Shown one piece after another: positions 23,256 to 31,147 of a stretch of 34,724 nucleotides of DNA (the stretch's first letter is position 1; each line of letters starts with the position of its first letter). The notes below the pieces were generated by a model. The model worked only from the letters and a program-made list of their open reading frames with translations, searched no databases and was not told the DNA's origin. The DNA is from Nitrososphaerales archaeon (GTDB taxonomy: Archaea > Thermoproteota > Nitrososphaeria > Nitrososphaerales > UBA213), in the NCBI GenBank assembly GCA_038868975.1, contig JAWCSA010000006.1, positions 1 to 34,724 on the forward strand, written 5' to 3'. A program made the position numbers and the translations under genes.

Positions 23256-25682
23256 ATGAAAAGGCTTACTCTTGCAATCTTATTAACAACTTTACTAGTG
23301 GCCAGTAGTTACTCGCAAGGATATGCATTTCCTAGTAGTATCAAAAAAGTTGAATTCTGGGCACCTCCTGTTATGCTTGAAGGACACGAGTATGACGTAA
23401 TACTTGTACTGGTTGGTTACAATGCAGAGGAAACCAGGTTCGACATCCTTAGCAATAATGAAAATATCGTTAGTGTGATTGATAGAGAAATAACCATAGA
23501 ACCATTCAAAAGCCATGGAATAGCGAAGGTCAAAGCAAAGTCTGCTGGCAAAGTTGATCTCTTTGCAGTATCAGGCGATGAATTGCTAACAGCATCTGCT
23601 GAAGTTGTGGAACCTGCTCTCATGCCAGCAAAGCTCGATATCGTTCTTCCATCAAACAGAGTAGCGGTAAACCAGATTCCTGCGTATGTATTTCTTGTTG
23701 ACGCTTTTAATAATCCATTGCAAGCAACTGAAGATATCGAAGTCAATGTCGGCTCATTTGGCAATCTCTATGCACAGGTAAGCAAGACCGTAATAAAGAA
23801 AGACACGCATTATTCAAAATTTATCATCGATGTTAAAGGAGATGGAGGAGTAACCGCTGCTACTAACAATCTGCAACCAGACACAGAAATGATAGAATTT
23901 GCAAGTGTATCCGATGATGTGGAACTCAAAGTAGAGGTAGCACCAGATCCGCTCGCCACTAGTTCCTCTGGTGAAGTTTATGTTTGGTTGGAAAAGGACG
24001 GAAAACCTTTTGTTCCAGAGAGGAATGTCAAAGTTACACTTGCAACAGAAGATAGCAGATTTCTAGCATTTTCAAAAGCGGTTCAATTCTCTGCCCCACT
24101 GGATCGCGATCTTGTTTCTACAGCAGAGATATTCATCAAGGGCGGTGAGTCTTATGCTCACACGATGGTTTGGACTACGGATTTCCTTATTAAAAACCAG
24201 CAACAAAACCAACAGGTAAACCAAACCACAACTAACAACGAAGATGACGAGGAAGAAATAATTATTACTGCAATAGCTGATGGATTCGATTCTGCAGAAA
24301 CAACTGTAGAGATAAGACAACCAGTTCAAAATGACCCAAATCTTGCAAGGATCTTTGCATTTCCAGATCCAGCTATTGATAAATTAGACATCATAATAGC
24401 ACTGTATTTTATCGAGGAAACTAGCTTAGAACCTGTTGCCATTAGCGAAAGTATAGTTGCACATGTATCAACAGACTCCTTACTGAGAGCCGCATACGAT
24501 AGAGTACGATTGGACAAAGATGACCTTGACATTAGGGATCATTACACAGTGATACCAGCTAGAACACTAGGAATGCCTGGTACTTCAAAGATCTTCGGTG
24601 TTGCAGATGGAACTAGGGGTGAAAAAATAGAAATCAGAATAGAAAAACCGTATTCATCCATACCGACAATTGCTGTAAAACCACTGCCAGTCTTAGCCAA
24701 TGCCGAGCAGGACATGTTCCTCATTTATAGTGTTAAAGATGGTGCCGTGACAGATTTGAAAATTAAAAACCCTGTTGTCAGCACCAAACCTGCAATAGAG
24801 ATCGGGAAGATACGTGATATAAGCTCGATAAATGTTGTGAATGGAAAATCTTCCGATCTTGTGTCAGGAAGAATAGTAGATGTCACTGTACTCGCATCGG
24901 GATTTGTAGGTGCTGCTGCAACAGTAACACCGTTTAACCCAGAGCTTAGAAACATAGTAGCGTACCATCCACCCACGGTACATGCTGGAGAACCTTTCCC
25001 TGTGGTATTTTATGCCACAGATCAGAACAAGCATCCTATAGAAATCGTAGAACCGTCAATCTCTCCAAAGACAGATATGGTCAAAATGTTACAAAATTCC
25101 TTCATACTGTCATCCAGCAACGAACATAGTTTTGTATTCTATGCAGAGAGTATGAATCCAGGAATATCTAAGATAGAATCCTTTTCATATGATATTACAT
25201 TAGAGGCGTCAGTCGGTGATGAACAATTCGTGCTCGGAGATGATATAACATTAACATACCAAGTTATCCCCGCTGATGCAAGGATTACATTGGATGCAGA
25301 TCTGCCATTCGAGAGAAATGGGAATGGTTTTACAATAGAATCCACAATACCAGGAAGCCATACACTTCTGCTAACGGCTGAAAAAGAGGGATTTAAGAGC
25401 ACAAGCAAAGAGATTCAAATAGAGATCACGGATACTTTCGCTGTAGGTTTAGGTGCAGGAACTTTAGAACCCGGTAAAAAATTTGACTTCGACATTCTAC
25501 TAAAACCCAATTCCGCAACATGGCTTGCTTACGTTGGAATACTCATTGCTATCGCAGGAGGCGCGTTCTATATTTTTACCAAAAAGAAGCTCAAAAGATC
25601 TCCAAACGTAGAGTCAGAGGAAGAACTGACATATTTGTTTAGAGGTTGCTCTGATAAATGGACTTCGATCTTGCCACAATAA
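23256..25682 (+). CDS. Large surface protein with Ig-like repeats and C-terminal anchor
   Basis: This 808-aa protein has an N-terminal signal peptide (cut near GYAF). A chain of beta-sandwich, Ig/invasin-like domains follows, for example PAKLDIVLPSNRVAVNQIPA, VELKVEVAPDPLATSSSGEV and a closing FILSSSNEHSF. A flexible Q/N/D/E-rich linker lies at about residues 315-335 (NQQQNQQVNQTTTNNEDDEE). A membrane helix at about 755-775 (WLAYVGILIAIAGGAFYIF) precedes a short KKKLKR stop-transfer. It probably stands on the membrane outside the cell as a pilus accessory or an adhesin. Its last 25 bp overlap the prepilin peptidase, so the two are coupled. Confidence 0.75.
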   Translation: MKRLTLAILLTTLLVASSYSQGYAFPSSIKKVEFWAPPVMLEGHEYDVILVLVGYNAEETRFDILSNNENIVSVIDREITIEPFKSHGIAKVKAKSAGKVDLFAVSGDELLTASAEVVEPALMPAKLDIVLPSNRVAVNQIPAYVFLVDAFNNPLQATEDIEVNVGSFGNLYAQVSKTVIKKDTHYSKFIIDVKGDGGVTAATNNLQPDTEMIEFASVSDDVELKVEVAPDPLATSSSGEVYVWLEKDGKPFVPERNVKVTLATEDSRFLAFSKAVQFSAPLDRDLVSTAEIFIKGGESYAHTMVWTTDFLIKNQQQNQQVNQTTTNNEDDEEEIIITAIADGFDSAETTVEIRQPVQNDPNLARIFAFPDPAIDKLDIIIALYFIEETSLEPVAISESIVAHVSTDSLLRAAYDRVRLDKDDLDIRDHYTVIPARTLGMPGTSKIFGVADGTRGEKIEIRIEKPYSSIPTIAVKPLPVLANAEQDMFLIYSVKDGAVTDLKIKNPVVSTKPAIEIGKIRDISSINVVNGKSSDLVSGRIVDVTVLASGFVGAAATVTPFNPELRNIVAYHPPTVHAGEPFPVVFYATDQNKHPIEIVEPSISPKTDMVKMLQNSFILSSSNEHSFVFYAESMNPGISKIESFSYDITLEASVGDEQFVLGDDITLTYQVIPADARITLDADLPFERNGNGFTIESTIPGSHTLLLTAEKEGFKSTSKEIQIEITDTFAVGLGAGTLEPGKKFDFDILLKPNSATWLAYVGILIAIAGGAFYIFTKKKLKRSPNVESEEELTYLFRGCSDKWTSILPQ

Positions 25683-26359
25683 AGTTTCTGATCTATCTCG
25701 GTTTTTTATCAGTCGCATCAATACAGGATGTTAGGAGCAGATACATTAGCGATATAATATGGATAATCGCTGGCATCGTTCTCGCTCCAATTTTATTTTT
25801 CGAAGTAATCATTGGTAGGTTTGATATATTCGCAACTATACTTTCTGTTATATTTGCTGTAGCAATAGCTTACCCGCTTAACAGGATAGGCTTTCTTGGA
25901 GGCGCCGATGGATTTGCACTTGTTCTACTGGCTCTCTACATGCCAAGTTTTGAGAGCAAGGAGTTGTTGGGCTTACCTGTTATATCAGTAATAGCCAATG
26001 CAAGCATATTATCTCTTACCGAAGTCTGTGTGAACTTTTCAAGAAATGTTTCCATGTTAGTGCACAGCAAAGACATCTTTCTTGGTTTTGAAGGAGAGCC
26101 CACGCATAGAAAGATACTTGCAATGTTTATGGGGCACAGGTCAGCAGAAGTAAGAGGATTACTCTTGCCAATGGAGAGGATGGAGAATGGAAGAAGATGT
26201 TTCAATTTCAGTGTAGGAAGGGCTTCGTCAGATTTTGCAAAAGGCAATGATATCTGGGTTACACCAGCACTTCCATTCATTGTATATATCACAGCAGGTT
26301 ACATCTTACTATTCTTAATAGGTGATTTGTTGCAAATCGTAGCATTACCAGTATTCTAA
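25658..26359 (+). CDS. Prepilin peptidase (A24, FlaK/TadV-like)
   Basis: This 233-aa membrane protein has about six segments. The two catalytic Asp motifs of A24 peptidases are present: SVASIQDVRSRYIS near residue 23 and GFLGGADGFALV near residue 85 (GGAD in place of the usual GxGD). A soluble loop at about 140-195 is larger than usual. It cleaves class III signals before pilin assembly, and five such substrates are in this locus. The start overlaps the Ig-like gene. It converges on phnE, with 24 bp between the stops. Confidence 0.88.
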   Translation: MDFDLATIKFLIYLGFLSVASIQDVRSRYISDIIWIIAGIVLAPILFFEVIIGRFDIFATILSVIFAVAIAYPLNRIGFLGGADGFALVLLALYMPSFESKELLGLPVISVIANASILSLTEVCVNFSRNVSMLVHSKDIFLGFEGEPTHRKILAMFMGHRSAEVRGLLLPMERMENGRRCFNFSVGRASSDFAKGNDIWVTPALPFIVYITAGYILLFLIGDLLQIVALPVF

Positions 26360-26382
26360 TATCTTGCAGTGTCAGTAATCGT

Positions 26383-27153
26383 TTATTTCCCGCTCTGGCG
26401 TTGAACAATATACCTGTCTCGAATCTTCGTATTGATCCAGTCTATTACTAATACGGTAGCAAGCACAACAAGCATGAAGACCATTGCCTTGCCATACTGG
26501 AAGAACTTGATGTACTCGATTATGTAAAATCCTATACCGCCAGCACCAACTATTCCAAGTATACTTGTCTGCCTGACATTGTACTCAAACATGTAAAGCA
26601 GCTGGCTTAACAGGTGCGGTGCAGACTCTGGCAAGACAACATATCTAATCAATTGCGTCTTTGAGGCACCCATTGCCCCGACAACCTCTACAGGATCTGG
26701 GTCTATCGCCTCGATCGACTCGTACTGCAGCTTTGACATGAAACCTACAGTGTACATTATTATTGATAGGATACCTGCAAACGGATCTAAACCCACAATG
26801 ATTATGAAGGACAGTGCCCAGAGTATCGATGGAAATGTCCTTATCCCTGCAAGTACAGCTCTTACAGGCGCATAGACAAACTTGCTGTTGAGATTCCTTG
26901 CAGCTAGAAGGCTCAATGGTATCGAAATTGCAGCTCCGATCAATGTACCAACAAATGCCATCTGCAGTGTTTCGAGGATCGACCAGAACGCAATTGAGAG
27001 CAACCTGCTTTCCAACTGCATCATCTCCGAAATCAAGACCCCTATATTGGGTGCACCTTGGGCAAACTTTACTGGATCGAAGCCAGTATTGATCGCTGCT
27101 GCAATTACAGCACCAACTATCAGGGAAAGCAGAAGGTTTTCCTTAGGCTTCAT
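26383..27153 (-). CDS. phnE: Phosphonate-type ABC permease (PhnE family)
   Basis: This 256-aa permease has about six membrane segments, the usual size. The EAA-type loop GAMGASKTQLIRYVVLPESA and the family's YNVRQTSILGIVGAGGIGFY are both present. It should form the channel for a phosphonate, phosphite or phosphate importer. It overlaps the phnC fragment by 11 bp. Because the ATPase is broken and no binding protein is present, it is probably not functional in this genome unless another ATPase serves it. Confidence 0.88.
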   Translation of the reverse strand: MKPKENLLLSLIVGAVIAAAINTGFDPVKFAQGAPNIGVLISEMMQLESRLLSIAFWSILETLQMAFVGTLIGAAISIPLSLLAARNLNSKFVYAPVRAVLAGIRTFPSILWALSFIIIVGLDPFAGILSIIMYTVGFMSKLQYESIEAIDPDPVEVVGAMGASKTQLIRYVVLPESAPHLLSQLLYMFEYNVRQTSILGIVGAGGIGFYIIEYIKFFQYGKAMVFMLVVLATVLVIDWINTKIRDRYIVQRQSGK

Positions 27154-27585
27154 ATCCGTTGAAAAGTTTGGTTACAGAAGCCTTGTCGAGTTCAGTGGGC
27201 TTTAACTCTGCGACCTTGACGCCTTCTTTCATAACTGCAATGATATCTGCATAATCCAATGCTATCTCCAAATCGTGATGAACCATCACCATGGTTATTC
27301 CCATCTTCTGCTTCACACCGTGAATCATATCCATTATCTCTCTTGCCTTTACAAAGTCAAGTGCCGAGACAATTTCATCTGCAAGCAACAAAGACGGTTT
27401 CTGAACAAATGCCCTTGCAATTGCAACCCGTCTCTTCTCTCCGCCGCTGAGCATGTACACCTTCCTATCATGCTTGCCCGCAAGCCCAACAATTTTCAAT
27501 TCTTTTTCGCTCAATCCCTTTGTTTCAGTTTTTTGGAGTTGTTTGTAGTACTTTTCAAGTTCCTTTTCGTCTAGAATCATTACAC
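27143..27585 (-). pseudogene. phnC: phnC ATPase fragment, N-terminal half lost to IS
   Basis: About 145 codons remain from ATG 27580. Signature LSGGEKRRVAIARAF, Walker B PSLLLADEIVSALD and the switch His in TMVMVHHDLEIALD are intact. Walker A, the Q-loop and the first 100 or so residues are gone. The break coincides with the left end of the IS481-like element at 27586. I looked beyond the right end of the IS and found no Walker A-encoding frame, so the insertion was probably accompanied by a deletion. A product from ATG 27580 could not bind ATP normally. Confidence 0.85.
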
Positions 27586-28613
27586 TGTAGAGTGCAAGAA
27601 TTTATGTCCTAAAAGCGTGCAACAGTGTATGTCCGCTTTCACCAAGCACGCTCCGGTGAGGAAATATGGTGAAAGCAACTATGGACATAAGGATGAAAGC
27701 AGTTCTGCTCTACATGGAGGGCTTGAGGCAGGCTAACGAGATATCAGTATGTATGGAATATCTGACAGAACACTCAGGCGATGGACGAAGCTATACAAAT
27801 CCGAAGGACCGCTAGTACTGCAGCCAAAGAAGACAGGGCCAAAACATACGAAACATTCCATCCCATATTCAGTGGAAGAGAGGATACTGAAACTCAAGCA
27901 GAAGCATCCATCGTGAGGCGCAAGGCGAATAAAGTACCAATATGATTTACCCTGCCCCTGGAAGACTGTCCACAACGTTATCAAGAGACATAAAATGATT
28001 GTAAGGGTCAAGCCGACGCCCCAGCCCTACAGACGCTTCCAGCGGAAGCATGTTGATTCTATGTGGCAGTGAGACACCTTCCAGCTCCGTATTTCAGGCG
28101 TGGGAAAGGTGTATGTTACAGGATTCACAGATGACCGCTCGCGTTATCGGGTTGTATCATGTGTCTACCTGCGCAAGGGGAAGGAGGAAGCGATTGATGC
28201 TCTGCATAATGCGCTGAAGAAGGGAAGGGTTCCGAGGGAGATCTATCTAGACAATGCAAAGCAGTTCATAGCAGAGGAGTTCAGGGAGGAGCTTTCAAAG
28301 AAACATCACATCAAGCCGATCTATGGCAAGCCGTATCATCCAAGAGGAAGGGGAAAGATAGAAGGATATCACAAGGCCCTCTACAGGGAGCTGATAGCAG
28401 CAGTCAGGTTCTCTTCTCTATCACACTTCAAAAGAGAGTTGAGGAAGTTTGACAGGAGATACAACTACTGGAGGAAACAACAGATCCATGGATGGAAGAC
28501 TCCTGCAAGTATCTACAATGACAAAAGATATTTTAACAAGAATGCTAAGCATAGGGTGCAAAAGCGGACATAAAATCTTCACTAAAAGCGGACAAAAACT
28601 ATTGCACTCTACA
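27586..28613 (+). mobile_element. IS481-like element, copy 2, both ends present
   Basis: 1028 bp bounded by the 12-bp perfect inverted terminal repeat TGTAGAGTGCAA (27586-27597) and TTGCACTCTACA (28602-28613). Subterminal motifs repeat near both ends: TTTATGTCC twice at left, AAAAGCGGACA twice at right. No target-site duplication is obvious (left flank ATTACAC, right flank TCTATAG). The element cuts phnC. Its transposase gene is broken, so it could move only in trans. It is in the same orientation as copy 1. Confidence 0.88.
27666..28573 (+). pseudogene. IS481-family transposase, broken
   Basis: Compared with copy 1 this gene has a 1-base deletion near 27740 (frameshift after EIS), a TGG-to-TGA change near 27915 (PS-W-GAR), and the shared TGA at 28070-28072. 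The part from 28073 to 28573 is open and holds the rve core: DTFQLRISGVGK, IYLDNAKQF, KIEGYHKALYREL, and a complete C-terminus (RYNYWRKQQIHGWKTPASIY). The C-terminal half is intact here and missing in copy 1; the N-terminal half is intact in copy 1 and broken here. Confidence 0.82.
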
Positions 28614-28955
28614 TCTATAGTCATTGGACTAACTCTTGGGCTGTCCCATCAGTCCAGCTTACCTCTGAATTTGTAAGGTATCAGCATGGAGCATTAGCGT
28701 ACTCCTTATGTATCGCTAGTAATATCACCTATATAGTACTAACGCCTCGGATTCATTAAGGTCAGAAGATGGTCAAATGACTATAATCATGGCATTTCGC
28801 GTGTATCGAAATTATCTATCTCCTCTCATTTGTTAGAAAAAATAAACTTATTTTCACCAAGTATGAGTGTTTGGGCAGGAAAATTATCACTATTACTTGG
28901 CTATTCGGACAGTGGAGCTGATGATAAAATGCTTAAATGCACCACATTATTGTAG
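28614..28955. other. Intergenic region right of the IS
   Basis: No supported gene. A plus-strand frame beginning at the IS edge is open for about 48 codons (SHWTNSWAVPSVQLTSEF..., ends near 28760) and reads somewhat like protein, so it may be a remnant of whatever the IS landed in. Neither strand shows phnC N-terminal motifs. TATA-like GCTTAAATGC at 28931-28940 is the likely promoter for the next gene. Confidence 0.35.
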
Positions 28956-28961
28956 CAACTA

Positions 28962-29399
28962 ATTGACAAAATAATTGCAAAACATGCTCTTGGAAGAGCT
29001 AGAGAAAGAGGCATTGCTAAAAGTGAAATAGTTCATGCTATAACAGAACCAGACGACATTGTAGATGTGAAGTATGATAGAAAAGCGAGCTTTAAACATC
29101 TAGAATGTAACTATCTCGTAGTTATTTATGAAACTAGGAAAGGTGAAATAGTGGTTGTAAAATCAATTAGAGTAGATAAAAAGCGGCTACAGAGTATGGT
29201 TTCACTAGAATTTGATCCAGATGTTAATGCCTTACATCTGCGTTTCAAAAAAGCAAGGACAGCAAGTTCTGAACCATTGGTAGACAACATCGTAGTAGAT
29301 CTGGGTTCTAAGTATGATGTGATAGGCATAGAACTCCTTCTTCCACGATCTATTCCTGCTGAATTAAAAGGCACCATTAGATCTATAACGAAGAAATAA
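28962..29399 (+). CDS. DUF4258-DUF2283 fusion (toxin/antitoxin-like)
   Basis: An open frame of about 145 codons joins two domains usually made by adjacent genes. The N-terminal half resembles DUF4258 (KHALGRARERGIAKSEIVHA, YLVVIYETRKGEIVVVKSIR), a RelE-fold family. The C-terminal half, from MVSLEFDPDVNALHLRF, resembles DUF2283 (LVDNIVVDLGSKYDVIGIEL). The frame is open from the TAG at 28953, but no ATG, GTG or TTG occurs before GTG 29067, which would delete most of DUF4258. The TATA box at 28931-28940 points to a leaderless start near ATT 28962. Either AUU is used, or the first part is silent. Whether it is a toxin-antitoxin module is inference. Confidence 0.55.
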   Translation: MDKIIAKHALGRARERGIAKSEIVHAITEPDDIVDVKYDRKASFKHLECNYLVVIYETRKGEIVVVKSIRVDKKRLQSMVSLEFDPDVNALHLRFKKARTASSEPLVDNIVVDLGSKYDVIGIELLLPRSIPAELKGTIRSITKK

Positions 29400-29456
29400 C
29401 TAATCATAGTTTCTTTCGGTTCTGTCACAATTGGGAAGGTTCGAAAATTGAGGTAG

Positions 29457-29568
29457 TGGACCGGGTGGGATTTGAACCCACGACCTCTCCCATGCCAAGG
29501 GAGCATCCTACCAGGCTAGACGATTGGACAATCGATTAGAATCGATTTCCGGCCCGCTGTTCCGGTCC
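29457..29568 (-). tRNA. tRNA-Ala(GGC) with 38-nt insertion after the acceptor strand
   Basis: On the minus strand, acceptor GGACCGG (29568-29562) pairs perfectly with CCGGTCC (29464-29458), and the discriminator is A at 29457. After removing 29524-29561, bases T8 C9 and the D arm GTCTAGCCTGGTAGGAT follow. The anticodon arm is CTCCC-TTGGCAT-GGGAG, giving GGC (Ala); the T arm is GTGGG-TTCAAAT-CCCAC. CCA is not encoded. The insertion is 38 nt. It contains a second acceptor-like GGGCCGG (29555-29549) and two copies of the palindrome AATCGATT that form a hairpin. Archaeal introns at such positions are known but uncommon. Confidence 0.85.
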
Positions 29569-29677
29569 AACTCTAACACATATTGATATGCTTAATAATC
29601 TTTGTTCAACTTTGCATCAGCATTGATCTGTTATTCACAAACATGATCTTTTTATCCACGCTAGTTGCTACTATGCC

Positions 29678-30391
29678 ATGCAATATCAGATCGTAAAAAA
29701 TCCGATGAGCATATTAGAGATTCAGATGAATAGAGGAGAAAGAATCACTGCAGAGGCAGGAGCGTTTGTTTTCATGAGGTGAAATATTGAGATCAAGACG
29801 CACATGCGCCAGGGACGATTCTTGAAAAGTTTGAAGGTAACAGCTTTGGGAGGAGAATCGTTCTTTGTCAATGATTACATTGCACAGGAAGATGATTGCA
29901 CTTTGGGACTAACTGGTCCACCCGTTGGAGATATAGTGCAGATACCAATCAACGGAAACGGATACATTGTTCAGTCAGGTGCATACATAGCCTCCACAGA
30001 AGGAATTGAACTTGATACTAAATGGCAGGGCTTCACCAAAGGTATCTTTGGAAGCGAGCTGTTCATGCTTAAAGCGATAGGAAATGGAGACCTCTTTGCC
30101 AATGCATACGGGGGAATAATTCAGAAGCAATTGGGAAGTGGGGAAAAGATGCTGCTTGATAATTATCATCTGGTTGCAATGAGTATGGACGCAAATTACA
30201 AGGTTGTAAAGGTTGGAGGGTTAAAGACAACAATACTTGGAGGAGAGGGCCTTGCAACCGAAATTACAGGGCCAGGAACAGTTTACTTCCAGACAAAGAA
30301 TCTGAAGGAACTGATTGACCTGCTTGGAATAACACATAGAGCAGAAACATCAGGACCGGGAGTCTTAGGCCGATTCAGATTCGGCATGTAA
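29678..30391 (+). pseudogene. AIM24-family protein gene interrupted by TGA
   Basis: From ATG 29678 the frame reads QYQIVKNPMSILEIQMNRGE, then ITAEAGAFVFMR, meets TGA at 29780-29782, and continues in the same frame as NIEIKTHMRQGRFLKSLKV, GGESFFVNDYIAQ and so on to 30391. The two halves together are a complete AIM24/TIGR00266-type beta-rich protein of about 237 residues. In relatives the position normally holds Gly (MSGNIEM-like), so a single GGA-to-TGA change explains it. Part two could still be translated from ATG 29804 (195 aa), lacking the first strands. TATA-like CTTTTTATCC lies near 29648-29657. Confidence 0.7.
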
Positions 30392-30645
30392 CTGCATTTT
30401 AACAGTTGTATGTTTTACCTTGTTCAGAGAAGATCTTTCTTTATATCATCAAACTGCAGCAAGCAACTTGATTTATTCTTTCTATGCTTACCATAAAAAT
30501 CTGTAATATATCATTGATTTTAAAATCTATGATACTATGTAATACTTGGGCTAAATTTCTTACAGGTGAACTTTCTTACAAGTGAACAAGTAAAAAAGCT
30601 CCTATCTTTATATCTTTAAAAGGGGTCTCTGTATATTGTAGGAGC

Positions 30646-30741
30646 ATGATCAAAAAAGCACTTCCAGAATGCAGTATTGCTTCATTAACAGTATACATGA
30701 TGAAACTGGTTCAATGCAGTGAGATTAGGGTACAGCGGTGA
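30646..30741 (+). CDS. Possible 31-aa peptide
   Basis: ATG 30646 opens a frame of 31 codons (KKALPECSIASLTVYMMKLV, then QCSEIRVQR) ending at TGA 30739-30741. A strong TATA-like element lies about 25-35 bp upstream, and GGAG precedes the ATG. There is no family to compare with. The transcript may instead be a small RNA. Confidence 0.2.
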   Translation: MIKKALPECSIASLTVYMMKLVQCSEIRVQR

Positions 30742-30820
30742 TGGTAAAGAGCTAATCTCAATCTAAATTGCATTGGAATCAAAGAAGCAATGGACTACAA
30801 TAAAGTATGCTACAGAAGGT

Positions 30821-30869
30821 GACCGCAACCGGAACCGCAACTTTTTTCACCGAAACCGAAACCGAAACC
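30821..30869. repeat. Imperfect ACCGNA hexamer repeats
   Basis: GACCGCAACCGGAACCGCAAC (as two blocks of repeats, 30821-30841), T6, then three perfect ACCGAA units plus ACC (30849-30869). The motif also occurs as AACCGCAACC near 30994. A short tandem-repeat tract in noncoding DNA. Confidence 0.6.
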
Positions 30870-31147
30870 ACTATGCCTAGCACAAGCTTAATGCAGTAAA
30901 CATTGTTCATATTAATCTGCCATAGCGGAGCATCTAACATATGTTGGATAGGTTGCGAATTTCCCGAACAAACGCTGTGGTTTTTGAAAAACAACCGCAA
31001 CCAGTGAACGTAAGAGCCTATCCTGGAACAAATTTACTAAAATGCCATAGTGTGACGAGCCAAGGGGAAGATAGAAGGTTTAATCATACAATCATGAACC
31101 TGAGCAAGTTCTAACAGTTTAATAGAAGATCAAAAGGATTATCTCAA

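Larger units (their letters stand above)
30392..31147. other. Long intergenic region, no confirmed gene
   Basis: About 750 bp. Contents I can support are a TATA-like pair (CTTTATATCTTTAAAAGG, about 30606-30623) with a 31-codon frame behind it, an imperfect hexamer repeat at 30821-30869, and a TATA-like AGTTTAATAG (about 31117-31126) for the next gene. The rest shows nothing. It could carry an unannotated RNA. Confidence 0.4.

Noticed and set aside
27586-28613. Target-site duplication around the intact IS copy
   Set aside because: Flanks ATTACAC and TCTATAG share no direct repeat; insertion with deletion is more likely.
30698-30775. ATGATGA and GTGATGG motifs suggesting a C/D box RNA
   Set aside because: No matching D or D' box (CTGA) at the right distances and no terminal stem.
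30779-31000. Minus-strand frame with VSVSVSVKK and VAVPVAV
   Set aside because: Its protein pattern comes from the hexamer DNA repeat; no promoter or family support.
31053-31080. CCAAGGGGAAGATAGAAGG resembling part of the IS481 transposase gene (near 28340-28364)
   Set aside because: Only about 20 bases match and with gaps; flanks show no further similarity.
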